Below are positions 1-8,996 of a DNA stretch of 57,167 nt, in pieces. Each line of letters starts with the position of its first letter. Position 1 is the stretch's first letter. The notes beneath the pieces were generated by a model, which worked only from the letters and a program-made list of their open reading frames with translations, ran no database searches and was not told the origin of the DNA. The position numbers and the translations under genes were made by a program. Source of the stretch: Capnocytophaga catalasegens (GTDB lineage Bacteria > Bacteroidota > Bacteroidia > Flavobacteriales > Flavobacteriaceae); the NCBI RefSeq assembly GCF_026005215.1, contig NZ_BPMA01000057.1, positions 1 through 57,167 on the forward strand, written 5' to 3'.

Positions 1-28
1 AATGCGCCATGAAACTGAAAATATTCAT
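1..28 (-). CDS. Possible 5' end of a leftward gene cut by the window edge
   Basis: Only nine codons are visible on the minus strand (reading MNIFSFMAH) before the window ends, so no product can be named. The reason to suspect a gene is the TAnnTTTG-type box just upstream at 46-53, at a distance normal for a short leader. A second in-frame ATG lies at 10. This could equally be chance. Confidence 0.2.
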
Positions 29-45
29 AACTATTGATTTTGAGG

Positions 46-53
46 CAAATATA
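46..53 (-). promoter_or_regulatory. Bacteroidota -7 box (TATATTTG) facing left
   Basis: On the minus strand this reads TATATTTG, a full match to the -7 consensus TAnnTTTG. No TTG is found at the usual 17-23 bp upstream, so only half of a promoter is visible. It would drive whatever gene begins at the left edge. Confidence 0.3.
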
Positions 54-203
54 CAAAATTATTTTTAATTACGGATATACAAATTAAAATCTATTAAAAT
101 TACCACCCAATTTTTATTTTGAAAGTTGAAATGGGTAAAGTATTATTATTTCAATAATTTTACCAACTATTCACAAATAAAGGGAATAATTTTTTATGAA
201 AAA

Positions 204-1019
204 TTATTTTATGGTATAGGTAATACTTGAATATTGAGCTACACGGAAAGCTCCCAACGGATTTTCTTTTGGATTTTGTGTATTGACAACATTTCCATAA
301 ACACGAGCAGGGAAAACGAACGGTGCAGCATTTTCCAAAGAAATATTAGATAATAAATGAAAAATTTGTCGATATTCTTTGGTAACACGGTATAGCGTAA
401 TTTCAACTGTGTCATCTTTTTTGAATTTTTCATCTTTACCTCTGATGAAGAAAAGAAATTTGCCAGCGGTATAATACTTGTCATCAATGGCAAAATAGCG
501 TTCTTGCTTGTCTCCCGAAGCTTTTATACGAACCACAAAATTGTTTTCTTGCGTAGGGTCGGTGGTAAAATCAATTTGTAGCATAATTTCATTTCCGAGG
601 AAACCACCATTTTCCATTTGTGAAATATGAATATCACTACTATTGGGAGCTTCGAGTATTGTGCCTTGCGAGGTGAAATTTTTTCCATTGTGAGTGATTG
701 ACAGATGATAATCTTTATTCAAAGTAGGGGTAAAATTATCACAAACGTACTCACCCTTTGACGTTTCTACGAAAGAAAACGTTTCGGTGTCGGTTGTTAC
801 TTGTACGTTGGCACTGTCTATTTTTTCTGATTCTTGGTCTGAATAATAATCAGAAGTATAAAAGAGTTTTATTTTTTGAACATTGCCTGCGGTGCCTTTT
901 TCCCAATCGATAGCGGCATCGACAACTATTTCTTTTTGTTGCGTATCCAAGTTCAAATTAATGAGTTCTTCACAACTGAGAAATGTACAAACGAATATTG
1001 TAAAAAATATTTTTTTCAT
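204..1019 (-). CDS. DUF4249-family outer-membrane lipoprotein, partner of the TonB receptor
   Basis: A 271-residue lipoprotein. The N-terminus has a short hydrophobic segment ending in a lipobox (FLSC, Cys16) followed by acidic residues (CEEL). The body has the beta-rich pattern of DUF4249 proteins, which are regularly encoded beside a carboxypeptidase-domain TonB-dependent receptor in Bacteroidota. Here it starts 19 bp after the receptor gene, which indicates one transcript. By analogy with SusD-type partners it may help the receptor capture its ligand at the outer membrane. That role is an inference and the ligand is unknown. The family call rests on overall appearance and on the neighbour, not on a diagnostic motif. 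Confidence 0.75.
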   Translation of the reverse strand: MKKIFFTIFVCTFLSCEELINLNLDTQQKEIVVDAAIDWEKGTAGNVQKIKLFYTSDYYSDQESEKIDSANVQVTTDTETFSFVETSKGEYVCDNFTPTLNKDYHLSITHNGKNFTSQGTILEAPNSSDIHISQMENGGFLGNEIMLQIDFTTDPTQENNFVVRIKASGDKQERYFAIDDKYYTAGKFLFFIRGKDEKFKKDDTVEITLYRVTKEYRQIFHLLSNISLENAAPFVFPARVYGNVVNTQNPKENPLGAFRVAQYSSITYTIK

Positions 1020-1038
1020 CAGGAATTTATTTTAAAAA

Positions 1039-3408
1039 CTAAAAACTAAAATTATAAGTTACACTAGGTACAATACCGAAAATAGACAATCTGACAGCTT
1101 CATTGCGTTGTGTATCTCTGTTTTGACGGAAAAAGATAGAAGTTGCATTTTTTCGGTCGTATAGGTTATATACTCCAAAAGTCCATTCGCTTTTCCAGCG
1201 TTTGTCTTTCTTTTGAGGCGTATATGTTGCCGCCAAATCAAGCCGATGGTAGGTAGGCAAGCGATATTCGTTTCGTTTGCTATAATTAGGAATCGTTAAA
1301 CCTGAATATTCATATTTTGCTACGGGAAAATTTGCAGGAAGTCCTGTTTGTAGTGTGAAAACAGCACCCAAAGTCCATTTAGGCGAAAGGGCATAAGTGG
1401 CTGTAACGGACAGGTCGTGAGGTTTGTCATAAGGAGTATTGTACCAATTCCCGTGGTTGATACCAATTTCTTCGGGCGTACGACCCGGTGTGCGTTGTTC
1501 CGATTTGGAAAGCGTGTAGGCAATCCAACCGGTCAATTTTCCTGTATTTTTTCGTAGCAAAAGTTCCAATCCGTAAGAGCGAGTATGTGCGTTGAGCACA
1601 ACCTGTTCTATGGCTTCGTTGGCTATCAGGTCTGCACCATCTATGTAATCTAACCGATTTTCGACCGTTTTGTAATAGGTTTCTACTTCCAAAGAAAATT
1701 TATTTTGGGCAAAATTGGTAGCATAACCCAAGGCAAATTGGTCAGAATGCTGAGGTTTTAAGAACTGGTCGCTGGGGGCCCAAACATCTAACGGAGTAGG
1801 AGAGGAGGTGTTAGAAATTAGGTGCAAATACTGAGCCATTCGCGCATAACTGGCTTTGATAGAGCGGTTATCATTCAGTGCATACGAAAGGGTTAACCGT
1901 GGTTCAAGGTGAGAGAATAAATCAATAATTTTACCACTTTTGTATGTTTTTGTACCTATGGGAGTTGCTTTTTCATATACTTGTCTGTCTGCATTGAAAA
2001 CAACAGCTTGGTCATTGGTATACAGATTTACATCGCGTTTTCCTAAGTGATAGAACGAACTCAATCGCAATCCGTATGAAATATTCAACGAAGAGGTAAT
2101 AGTTTGCTCAACATCGGTATATATCCCTATTTCAAGAGCATATTTGTTAGGTAAAATTCGTTCAGCAACCGAAGAAGATGCGTCTGTGGGATAAAGTTTC
2201 CCTGGGTCAAATACATAGTAAAGCCCTTGAACTCCGTACGAAAGTTTAGTTTTTTCGGACAAATAATGTTTAAAATCATATTTCAAGTTGAAATTTTTAA
2301 TTCTGGAATCCCACTGAAATTTGACAAAACCAATACCTACACCATAATAATAATCACTATAAATCATAGATAAGTTAGAGAATAATTTGTCACTGAACAA
2401 ATGATTCCATCGCACATTGATAAGCGAATTTCCATAAATATTTTTGAAAGAACTAGAAAGAGAAAAATGATCTCTTCCGAAATACCCTGAGAGGTATAAC
2501 GTATTATTATTGTTGAGTTGATAACTTAGTTTAGTGTTCAAATCATAAAAGTAGGCAGAGCTATTGTTATCTGTCAGTTTTAAAAACAAGTGAGCATACG
2601 AGCCACGTCCTGCAATTAGGAAAGAACTTTTATCTTTTACAATAGGACCTTCGGCAAGTAACCGAGAAGATAAAATACCAATACCACCTGTCATTGCCAA
2701 ATTATTTTTGTTACCTTCTTTTTGATAAATATCTAATACTGAGGAAATACGACCTCCATAACGGGCAGCGATACCTCCTTTGTATAATTTCATATCTCGA
2801 ACAGCATCTGCATTGAAAACACTCAAAAAACCAAACAAATGTGAGGCGTTAAAAATAGTAGCTTCATCAAGTAAAATCAGATTTTGGTCAGCAGCACCTC
2901 CACGTACGTTAAATCCTGATGAAGCCTCACCAGCATTACTTACTCCGGGTAGTTGTAATAAAGATTTCACGATATCAACTTCGCCAATGAGTACAGGAAG
3001 TTTCTTGACCGTAGCTATCGGAATTGAAACAACACTCATTTCGGGTTTTCGTATATCTGCTTTTTGGATAGCATTTGCCGAAACTATTACGTCAGAAAGA
3101 GTAATTGTTTCAGGAGAAAGCTGATAATTTTTCTGAATATTTCGAGAAAGTTCAATCGTTTCAGTAATTGTTTGAAAACCGAGATATTCAATCGAAATAG
3201 AATAAGTTCCCGAAGGAAGTGTTAGTGAATAAAATCCGTATTCGTTGGTTGTTGTTCCCGTGGTTAAATTATGAACAATATAGTTTACTCCAAGCAATTT
3301 TTCGCCGTTAGATTTATCAGAAATACTACCACTTATGGTATATTTTTGCTGAGAAAAACTACTACTTACCCACAATAAAAATAGTAAAAAAAGTATTTTT
3401 CTTTTCAT
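1039..3408 (-). CDS. TonB-dependent outer-membrane receptor with carboxypeptidase-like N-terminal domain
   Basis: A 789-residue protein. After a signal peptide of about 19 residues (ending SSFSQ) comes a CarboxypepD_reg-like beta-sandwich domain at about residues 20-105 (SGSISDKSNGEKLLGVNY). Next is a plug domain (about 110-230) with the typical SNAGEASSGFNVRGG and GGRISSVLDIY segments, then a 22-strand type barrel ending in an aromatic residue (VTYNFSF). It imports an unidentified substrate with energy from TonB. It is shorter than SusC proteins (about 1000 residues) and is paired with a DUF4249 lipoprotein instead of SusD. A TAATTTTG box lies 23 bp upstream of the start. Confidence 0.9.
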   Translation of the reverse strand: MKRKILFLLFLLWVSSSFSQQKYTISGSISDKSNGEKLLGVNYIVHNLTTGTTTNEYGFYSLTLPSGTYSISIEYLGFQTITETIELSRNIQKNYQLSPETITLSDVIVSANAIQKADIRKPEMSVVSIPIATVKKLPVLIGEVDIVKSLLQLPGVSNAGEASSGFNVRGGAADQNLILLDEATIFNASHLFGFLSVFNADAVRDMKLYKGGIAARYGGRISSVLDIYQKEGNKNNLAMTGGIGILSSRLLAEGPIVKDKSSFLIAGRGSYAHLFLKLTDNNSSAYFYDLNTKLSYQLNNNNTLYLSGYFGRDHFSLSSSFKNIYGNSLINVRWNHLFSDKLFSNLSMIYSDYYYGVGIGFVKFQWDSRIKNFNLKYDFKHYLSEKTKLSYGVQGLYYVFDPGKLYPTDASSSVAERILPNKYALEIGIYTDVEQTITSSLNISYGLRLSSFYHLGKRDVNLYTNDQAVVFNADRQVYEKATPIGTKTYKSGKIIDLFSHLEPRLTLSYALNDNRSIKASYARMAQYLHLISNTSSPTPLDVWAPSDQFLKPQHSDQFALGYATNFAQNKFSLEVETYYKTVENRLDYIDGADLIANEAIEQVVLNAHTRSYGLELLLRKNTGKLTGWIAYTLSKSEQRTPGRTPEEIGINHGNWYNTPYDKPHDLSVTATYALSPKWTLGAVFTLQTGLPANFPVAKYEYSGLTIPNYSKRNEYRLPTYHRLDLAATYTPQKKDKRWKSEWTFGVYNLYDRKNATSIFFRQNRDTQRNEAVRLSIFGIVPSVTYNFSF

Positions 3409-3430
3409 AATTAAAAGAAATTTAAAGTGG

Positions 3431-3438
3431 CAAAATTA
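3431..3438 (-). promoter_or_regulatory. -7 box of the TonB receptor-DUF4249 operon
   Basis: The minus strand reads TAATTTTG, matching TAnnTTTG, 23 bp before the receptor start codon. No TTG is visible at the normal -33 distance, so this is a partial promoter match. Confidence 0.45.
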
Positions 3439-3482
3439 AGAAAATAAATAGGGAATATAAATATTTTATGTAGAAAAATTGA

Positions 3483-3521
3483 TAAAAAAATAACGCGAGC
3501 TAAGCAAATAACTCACGTTAT
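3483..3521 (-). terminator. Rho-independent terminator of asnS
   Basis: Arms 3490-3499 and 3512-3521 pair over 10 bp with one non-Watson-Crick position and enclose a 12-nt loop. On the minus strand the stem is followed directly by seven Ts (3483-3489). It lies 45 bp after the asnS stop and before the next leftward promoter. Confidence 0.75.
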
Positions 3522-3566
3522 AGTCCACTAATTTTTTTTGATTGTATATATTTAATGGTATAAATG

Positions 3567-4997
3567 TTAAAATTCGGCATTTTGTGGTGTGCGTGGATAT
3601 GGAATGACATCGCGAATGTTTGTCATTCCTGTTGTGAATAATACCAAACGTTCAAAACCAAGCCCAAAGCCACTATGTACTGCTGTACCAAATTTACGTA
3701 GATCTAAGTACCACCAAAGTTCTTTCTGGTCAATCCCCATTGCTTTTATTTTTTCAACCAATACATCATAACGTTCTTCGCGTTGCGAACCTCCTACGAT
3801 TTCTCCTATGCCAGGGAAAAGAATGTCCATAGCGCGAACTGTTTTCCCATCTTCGTTCAACCTCATATAGAAAGCTTTGATTTTGGCAGGATAATCATAT
3901 AAAATAACGGGTGATTTAAAATGTTTTTCGACTAAATAACGCTCGTGTTCGCTTTGCAAATCAGCTCCCCATTCATCAATTAAATAGCTAAATTTTTTAT
4001 TTCTATTAGGTTTAGAATTTTTCAGAATATCAATAGCTTCTGTATAGCTTACTCGTTTAAAATTATTATGGATAACAAATTCTAATTTTTCGATAAGAGA
4101 AAATTCACTTCGTTCATTTTGTGGTTTTGTTTTTTCTTCTTCTTGAAGGCGTTTTTCTAAAAATTCAATATCTTCTCGACAAGTTTCAAGTGTATATTTT
4201 AAAACATATTTAATAAAATCTTCTGCCAAGTCCATATTTCCTACCAAATCAAGAAAAGCCACTTCGGGTTCTATCATCCAGAATTCAGCCAAATGCCTAG
4301 ATGTATTGGAGTTTTCAGCTCGAAAAGTAGGTCCAAAAGTGTATATTTTTCCCAAAGCCATTGCAAAAGTTTCTCCTTCGAGTTGCCCCGAAACAGTCAA
4401 ATTCGTTTCCTTGCCGAAGAAATCTTTTTTATAATCTATATTACCTTCTTGGGTAAGTGGCGGATTTTTAGCATCAAGGGTTGTTACACGAAACATCTCT
4501 CCTGCACCTTCTGCATCACTCCCTGTAATGATCGGTGTATTTACGTAGAAAAAACCATTGTCTTGAAAATATTTATGAATGGCATACGCCAATGTAGAAC
4601 GAACACGCATCACAGCACCAAAAGTATTAGTTCTGATACGTAAGTGTGCATGCTCACGTAAGAATTCCAACGAATGTTTTTTTGGTTGAATAGGATAAAT
4701 TTCGGGGTCAGAGTCTCCCAAAATTTGCATTTCTTTGACTAAAATTTCTACTGCTTGTCCTTTACCTTGACTCTCAACGATACTTCCTGTTACTTCAATA
4801 GCAGCTCCAGTAGTAATTCTTTTTAAGAAAATTTCATTAAAATTTTCAAAGTTAACAACAGCTTGTATATTTTCAATGGTAGAGCCGTCATTTATTGCAA
4901 TAAAACGATTACTTCGAAAGGTACGAACCCATCCTTTTAGGGTAATTTCTTGCCCAATTGTACCTTCTTTTAAGATAGATTTGATACTTTTAAACAT
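3567..4997 (-). CDS. asnS: Asparaginyl-tRNA synthetase (AsnRS)
   Basis: A cytoplasmic class II aminoacyl-tRNA synthetase that charges tRNA-Asn. The N-terminal OB-fold anticodon-binding domain covers about residues 10-110 ([18 protein letters not shown]). The catalytic core carries motif 2 ([21 protein letters not shown] begins near residue 220) and motif 3 at the C-terminus (GLGFERL). The terminal block ending in PRTPQNAEF is typical of AsnRS rather than AspRS. The reading frame stays open 12 codons further upstream, but the start at 4997 ([12 protein letters not shown]) matches the family N-terminus and gives the usual length of about 476 residues. It is monocistronic, with its own terminator downstream. 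Confidence 0.95.
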   Translation of the reverse strand: MFKSIKSILKEGTIGQEITLKGWVRTFRSNRFIAINDGSTIENIQAVVNFENFNEIFLKRITTGAAIEVTGSIVESQGKGQAVEILVKEMQILGDSDPEIYPIQPKKHSLEFLREHAHLRIRTNTFGAVMRVRSTLAYAIHKYFQDNGFFYVNTPIITGSDAEGAGEMFRVTTLDAKNPPLTQEGNIDYKKDFFGKETNLTVSGQLEGETFAMALGKIYTFGPTFRAENSNTSRHLAEFWMIEPEVAFLDLVGNMDLAEDFIKYVLKYTLETCREDIEFLEKRLQEEEKTKPQNERSEFSLIEKLEFVIHNNFKRVSYTEAIDILKNSKPNRNKKFSYLIDEWGADLQSEHERYLVEKHFKSPVILYDYPAKIKAFYMRLNEDGKTVRAMDILFPGIGEIVGGSQREERYDVLVEKIKAMGIDQKELWWYLDLRKFGTAVHSGFGLGFERLVLFTTGMTNIRDVIPYPRTPQNAEF

Positions 4998-5122
4998 ATT
5001 TATTATTTTTTTGAATGAAAAAAATCCCTGCAAATATCGGTTTTTTTTATTGATTTTGATACAAAACGAAGAAAAATTTACAAAAAAATATAGAAAAAAC
5101 TTTTTTATTCCGAACTTTTTTC

Positions 5123-5130
5123 TAACTTTG
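5123..5130 (+). promoter_or_regulatory. Candidate distal -7 box upstream of gldK
   Basis: TAACTTTG matches TAnnTTTG and faces gldK, but no TTG sits at the expected -33 distance. If active it would give gldK a leader of roughly 140 nt. Confidence 0.3.
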
Positions 5131-5216
5131 CCCCGTGGTAAGAATAATTATAAAAATCATTTTAACAATTTAATTAGAGTTATCAACATATTGTTGAAAA
5201 AATATTTTAAAAATAG

Positions 5217-5249
5217 TTTGGATTTTTAAAAATAATTTAAGTAAATTTG
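5217..5249 (+). promoter_or_regulatory. Promoter of the gldKLMN operon
   Basis: TTTG at 5217-5220 and TAAATTTG at 5242-5249 are separated by 21 bp, within the range for Bacteroidota sigma-ABfr promoters. The -7 box ends 24 bp before the gldK start. No other gldKLMN promoter is evident in the short gaps between the four genes. Confidence 0.6.
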
Positions 5250-5273
5250 TCCCTTGAAAAAATATTGTAAATT

Positions 5274-6659
5274 ATGATATTAAAACTGAAAAGAGTAGTA
5301 TTTTTGGTGATCCTTACATCTTTGGTAGCCTGTGGAGGTGGAGATAGAGGAGAATTGGTAGGAGTACAGGGTAAAAGTTGGAAACAACCTAAACCTTATG
5401 GGATGACGTTGGTTCCAGGTGGCGCTTTTCTGATGGGTAGTGCAGACTATGATAAAACTCATGCGGAAGATGCTCCTACAAAAACGGTAACAGTTCGTTC
5501 TTTTTATATGGACGAAACTGAAATTACCAATAGTGAATATCGTCAATTTGTTAATTGGGTACGTGATTCTATTGTACGTAGACGTTTGGCGATAATGGCT
5601 GAAGAAACAGGTCAAACCGCTGGAAGTGGAGGTATTGGAGAATATGCTTTCTTAGATGCTGATTCTGAGAATTTGAGCGTATATGATAAATATATGTATG
5701 AGAATTACGCAGATGGGCAAAATGGAGTAGAAACTCGTAAAATCAATCGTAAGACAAAACTAGTTTGGGATAAAAATAAATATCCTGATGAGTATTACGT
5801 AGAGGTTATGGATACCATGTATATTCCTGTTGATGAAATGTATAATGGAAAACGTCCATTAGATGTTGAAAAATTAGTCTTTAAATATCAGTGGATGGAT
5901 ATTGAAGCAGCGGCTCGCTCCAAAAAAGGAGGACGTAAAGATTTTATAAAGGAAGAAATTGTGAAAGTGTATCCCGATACTACAGTTTGGATAAAAGACT
6001 TTGAATATTCTTACAATGAACCTATGCACAATGATTATTTTTGGCATCAAGCATACGGCGATTATCCCGTGGTTGGGGTTTCTTGGAAGCAAGCAAAGGC
6101 GTTTTGCGAATGGCGTACGATCAACAAAAACACCTATCAAAAGGCTAAAAAGAAAGATTTGGTGAATTCATTTCGTTTGCCTACTGAAGCTGAATGGGAA
6201 TTTGCTGCTCGTGGAGGATTAGAATCGGCTACTTATCCTTGGGGAGGACCTTATACCACTGATAGTAAGGCTTGTTTTATGGCTAATTTTAAACCTATGA
6301 GAGGAGATTATGCCGCTGATAATGCGCTTTATACTGTTGAAGCAAAATCGTATGAAGCAAATGATTACAATCTTTATAATATGGCTGGTAATGTGTCTGA
6401 ATGGACAAATACATCATACGATCCGAGTTCTTACGAATATATGTCAGGAATGAATCCTAATGTAAATGATTTTAACAATAAAAGAAAAGTGATTCGTGGA
6501 GGTTCTTGGAAAGATGTAGCTTACTATTTGCAAGTTAATACGCGTGATTATGAATATCAAGATTCTGCACGTAGTTATATAGGATTTAGAACTGTACAAG
6601 ACTTTATGGGAGCAGAAACAGTAGGTAGTTCAGGTCGTGTTGGAAAAAGAAGACAATAA
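5274..6659 (+). CDS. gldK: GldK, outer-membrane lipoprotein of the type IX secretion system
   Basis: A 461-residue lipoprotein with lipobox LVAC (Cys20). The rest is a sulfatase-modifying-factor (FGE/SUMF1) fold, seen from GMTLVPGGAFLMGS near residue 43 to FRLPTEAEWEFAARGG, NMAGNVSEW and KVIRGGSWKD near the end. In the GldK family this fold is structural, not catalytic. GldK forms the periplasmic ring with GldN beneath the type IX translocon and is needed for gliding and secretion. The residues after Cys20 are glycines and lack a Lys-acidic surface export motif, which fits a lipoprotein that stays on the periplasmic face. It is the first gene of gldK-gldL-gldM-gldN. Confidence 0.95.
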   Translation: MILKLKRVVFLVILTSLVACGGGDRGELVGVQGKSWKQPKPYGMTLVPGGAFLMGSADYDKTHAEDAPTKTVTVRSFYMDETEITNSEYRQFVNWVRDSIVRRRLAIMAEETGQTAGSGGIGEYAFLDADSENLSVYDKYMYENYADGQNGVETRKINRKTKLVWDKNKYPDEYYVEVMDTMYIPVDEMYNGKRPLDVEKLVFKYQWMDIEAAARSKKGGRKDFIKEEIVKVYPDTTVWIKDFEYSYNEPMHNDYFWHQAYGDYPVVGVSWKQAKAFCEWRTINKNTYQKAKKKDLVNSFRLPTEAEWEFAARGGLESATYPWGGPYTTDSKACFMANFKPMRGDYAADNALYTVEAKSYEANDYNLYNMAGNVSEWTNTSYDPSSYEYMSGMNPNVNDFNNKRKVIRGGSWKDVAYYLQVNTRDYEYQDSARSYIGFRTVQDFMGAETVGSSGRVGKRRQ

Positions 6660-6697
6660 AACAAAAAAATAAAAAATAATTTTAATATTAAATAAAA

Positions 6698-7384
6698 ATG
6701 GCAAATTCAAGAAAATCAACAAAAAAAATCATAAATATGGTTTATGGTTTAGGAGCAGCAGTAGTAATTATCGGAGCTCTTTGTAAAATTCTTCACATTG
6801 ATTTAATTCCAGGTGTTATAACAGGTGGAATGGTTTTAGGTTTTGGTTTGATAGTAGAGGCTTGTATTTTTGTGGTTTCTGCATTCGAGCCAGTAGATAA
6901 AGAGTATGATTGGTCTCTTGTATATCCTGAATTAGCAGGAGGAGAGTCAAGAGGAAATCAATTAGGATTTAATCAAAAAGTTGCTGTTAAAGAAGTAGAA
7001 ACTCAAGCTCTTAAAGAATCTCTTTCTGAAAAATTAGATGGAATTCTTAAAGAAGCAAAAGTAGATGCTGATTTGATGCAATCATTAGCAAAAAGTATCC
7101 GTAATTTTGAAGGGGCAGCTAGAGAGATAGCTCCTGTCGCCGATGCAATGGCTTCTACTCACAAATACGGAGAAGAACTTTCATTAGCTGCAGTTCATTT
7201 AGAATCATTAAACTCTTTGTACAAGATTCAATTAGAGAGGACAGAAATGCAAGTGAATGCGCAGGGAGGAATGGTTGATAATTTGAATTCGTTGAATGCA
7301 CAAGTAAGTTCATTTAAAGAACATCTGAAATCACTCAATAGTGTGTATGGTGGAATGTTGTCTGCTATGGGGTTCAATAAATAA
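6698..7384 (+). CDS. gldL: GldL, inner-membrane subunit of the type IX secretion / gliding motor
   Basis: A 228-residue protein with two N-terminal transmembrane helices (about residues 14-34 and 39-62) and a long cytoplasmic helical tail. GldL forms a pentamer around a GldM dimer and converts proton-motive force into the motion that drives gliding and type IX secretion. The charged residues expected inside the membrane are present: Lys30 in helix 1 (GALCKIL) and Glu54 in helix 2 (GLIVEACIF), which by position correspond to the functionally important Lys/Glu of Flavobacterium johnsoniae GldL. It lies 38 bp after gldK and 31 bp before gldM. Confidence 0.95.
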   Translation: MANSRKSTKKIINMVYGLGAAVVIIGALCKILHIDLIPGVITGGMVLGFGLIVEACIFVVSAFEPVDKEYDWSLVYPELAGGESRGNQLGFNQKVAVKEVETQALKESLSEKLDGILKEAKVDADLMQSLAKSIRNFEGAAREIAPVADAMASTHKYGEELSLAAVHLESLNSLYKIQLERTEMQVNAQGGMVDNLNSLNAQVSSFKEHLKSLNSVYGGMLSAMGFNK

Positions 7385-7415
7385 TTTTTAATCCAAACGT
7401 TAAAAAAGTTACGTA

Positions 7416-8975
7416 ATGGCAGGAGCAAAATTATCACCACGGCAGCGGATGATTAACTTGATGTATCTCGTTTTTATCGCGATGATGGCTCTTAATATGG
7501 GAAAAGAAGTATTAAGTGCATTCGGATTGATGAATGAGAAAATAGAAACATCAAACAAACGCGCACAAGAAAATATCGCAGTAGCTTTTGAATCTCTTAA
7601 AATCAAAGCAGCTGAAAAACCAGAAGATTTTCAAGAATCTCTTGAAAAGGCTCAAAAAGTAAAAGAATTATCAGATACTTATTATTCATATCTTGAATCT
7701 TTAAAAACAGATGTAATGTCTCAGGCTTCTGATAAAAAAGATTATCAAGTAATGGATAAATCTGATTATTTAGATAGTAAATTCTTCAATGCAGGAGGTT
7801 TGACACAAGAAGGGAAGACTTATGTTGAAAACTATCAAAACTTCCGTAAAAACATTATAGAATTGTTAGGACAGAAAGGAACAGATCTTAAATCAACTGT
7901 TGAAAAACGTTTTGATTATGGAGAAAATGGTAAAGTTAAAGACAGAGAAGGGAATACTCAAAATTGGTTGAATTACAACTATGAAGGATTTCCTTACATT
8001 GCAGCTGTTACCAAAATGTCTCAAATTCAGGCTGATATCCGACAAACAGAACAAGATTTCTATGCAGTTATGTTAGGAGAGCAAATGAAAAGCGAAATTT
8101 CAATGAAAAACTACACCACGTTGTTGGAACAAGCACGAGGAGCTTTTTATGCAAACCAAGCATTTGAAGGAGCAATTGTATTAGGAAGAAAAGATAATTC
8201 AACGAAACCAAGTAAAGTAGATCTTAGTGTTGATGGTAGAAAGTTAGCTGATTCTGAATATGATGTGCAAGAGGGAAAAATAGTATTGAAGATGAATACT
8301 GGAAATGTGGGAGACCATAAAATAACAGGAACTCTTTTTTATGAACAAGATGGAGAAGAAGTTCCAGTAAATGTAGATCAGGCTTTTACTACTATCCCTC
8401 GTCCTAATGAAGCTGTTATTTCTGCAGATAAAATGAATGTAGTGTATCGAGGAGTATCAAACCCAATGACTATATCAATGCCTGGAGTTCCTGATAATAA
8501 AATTACAGCTTCAGCACCTGGTTTGTCTAGAAAAAGTGGTTCAAGTTATGTAATGAATCCAGGTCAAGGTAAAGAAGTTAATATCGTTGTTACAGGAACT
8601 ATTGATGGACAAAAGTTTACTTCATCTAAAAAATTCCGAATCAAAGGGCTTCCAAAACCAGAAGGAGCAATTTTGCGTACTACGGGAGCTGTTAAATTAG
8701 GAAAGCAAAATATTACAGCTGGGGAAATATCAGTTATGTATAATGATTTTGATTTTGATTTGTCAACTCGTGTAACATCTTTCAGAATATTAGTTCCTGG
8801 ACAGCCAAGTATTGTAGTTCAAGGAAATAGAGTTAGCCAAAGTGCAGCAGCAGCGGCAGCAGTTAATAGAGCAAGAAAAGGTGATGTTATTCAGATTTCT
8901 GAAATCAGATATAACGTATCAGGATACAGCGGTACACCAGTACCTGCAACTCCGATATCAATTGAAGTATTATAA
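7416..8975 (+). CDS. gldM: GldM, periplasm-spanning shaft of the type IX secretion / gliding motor
   Basis: A 519-residue protein with one N-terminal transmembrane helix (about residues 12-36, MYLVFIAMMALNMGKEV). A large periplasmic region follows, with a helical first domain and Ig-like beta domains towards the C-terminus. The GldM dimer passes through the GldL ring and transmits torque across the periplasm to the GldK/GldN ring. Length and N-terminus agree with the family. It sits between gldL and gldN with short gaps, in one transcript. Confidence 0.95.
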   Translation: MAGAKLSPRQRMINLMYLVFIAMMALNMGKEVLSAFGLMNEKIETSNKRAQENIAVAFESLKIKAAEKPEDFQESLEKAQKVKELSDTYYSYLESLKTDVMSQASDKKDYQVMDKSDYLDSKFFNAGGLTQEGKTYVENYQNFRKNIIELLGQKGTDLKSTVEKRFDYGENGKVKDREGNTQNWLNYNYEGFPYIAAVTKMSQIQADIRQTEQDFYAVMLGEQMKSEISMKNYTTLLEQARGAFYANQAFEGAIVLGRKDNSTKPSKVDLSVDGRKLADSEYDVQEGKIVLKMNTGNVGDHKITGTLFYEQDGEEVPVNVDQAFTTIPRPNEAVISADKMNVVYRGVSNPMTISMPGVPDNKITASAPGLSRKSGSSYVMNPGQGKEVNIVVTGTIDGQKFTSSKKFRIKGLPKPEGAILRTTGAVKLGKQNITAGEISVMYNDFDFDLSTRVTSFRILVPGQPSIVVQGNRVSQSAAAAAAVNRARKGDVIQISEIRYNVSGYSGTPVPATPISIEVL

Positions 8976-8996
8976 TTAACAGAAAAATACTAAACT

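Noticed and set aside
184-206. A/T-only inverted repeat at the end of the DUF4249 gene as terminator
   Set aside because: The stem has no G-C pairs and is not followed by a clear T run on the minus strand, so it is too weak to call.
5031-5065. Promoter for asnS (GATATTTG with TTTG 23 bp upstream, minus strand)
   Set aside because: The -7 box misses the conserved first T and the spacer is long, so it remains a possibility only.
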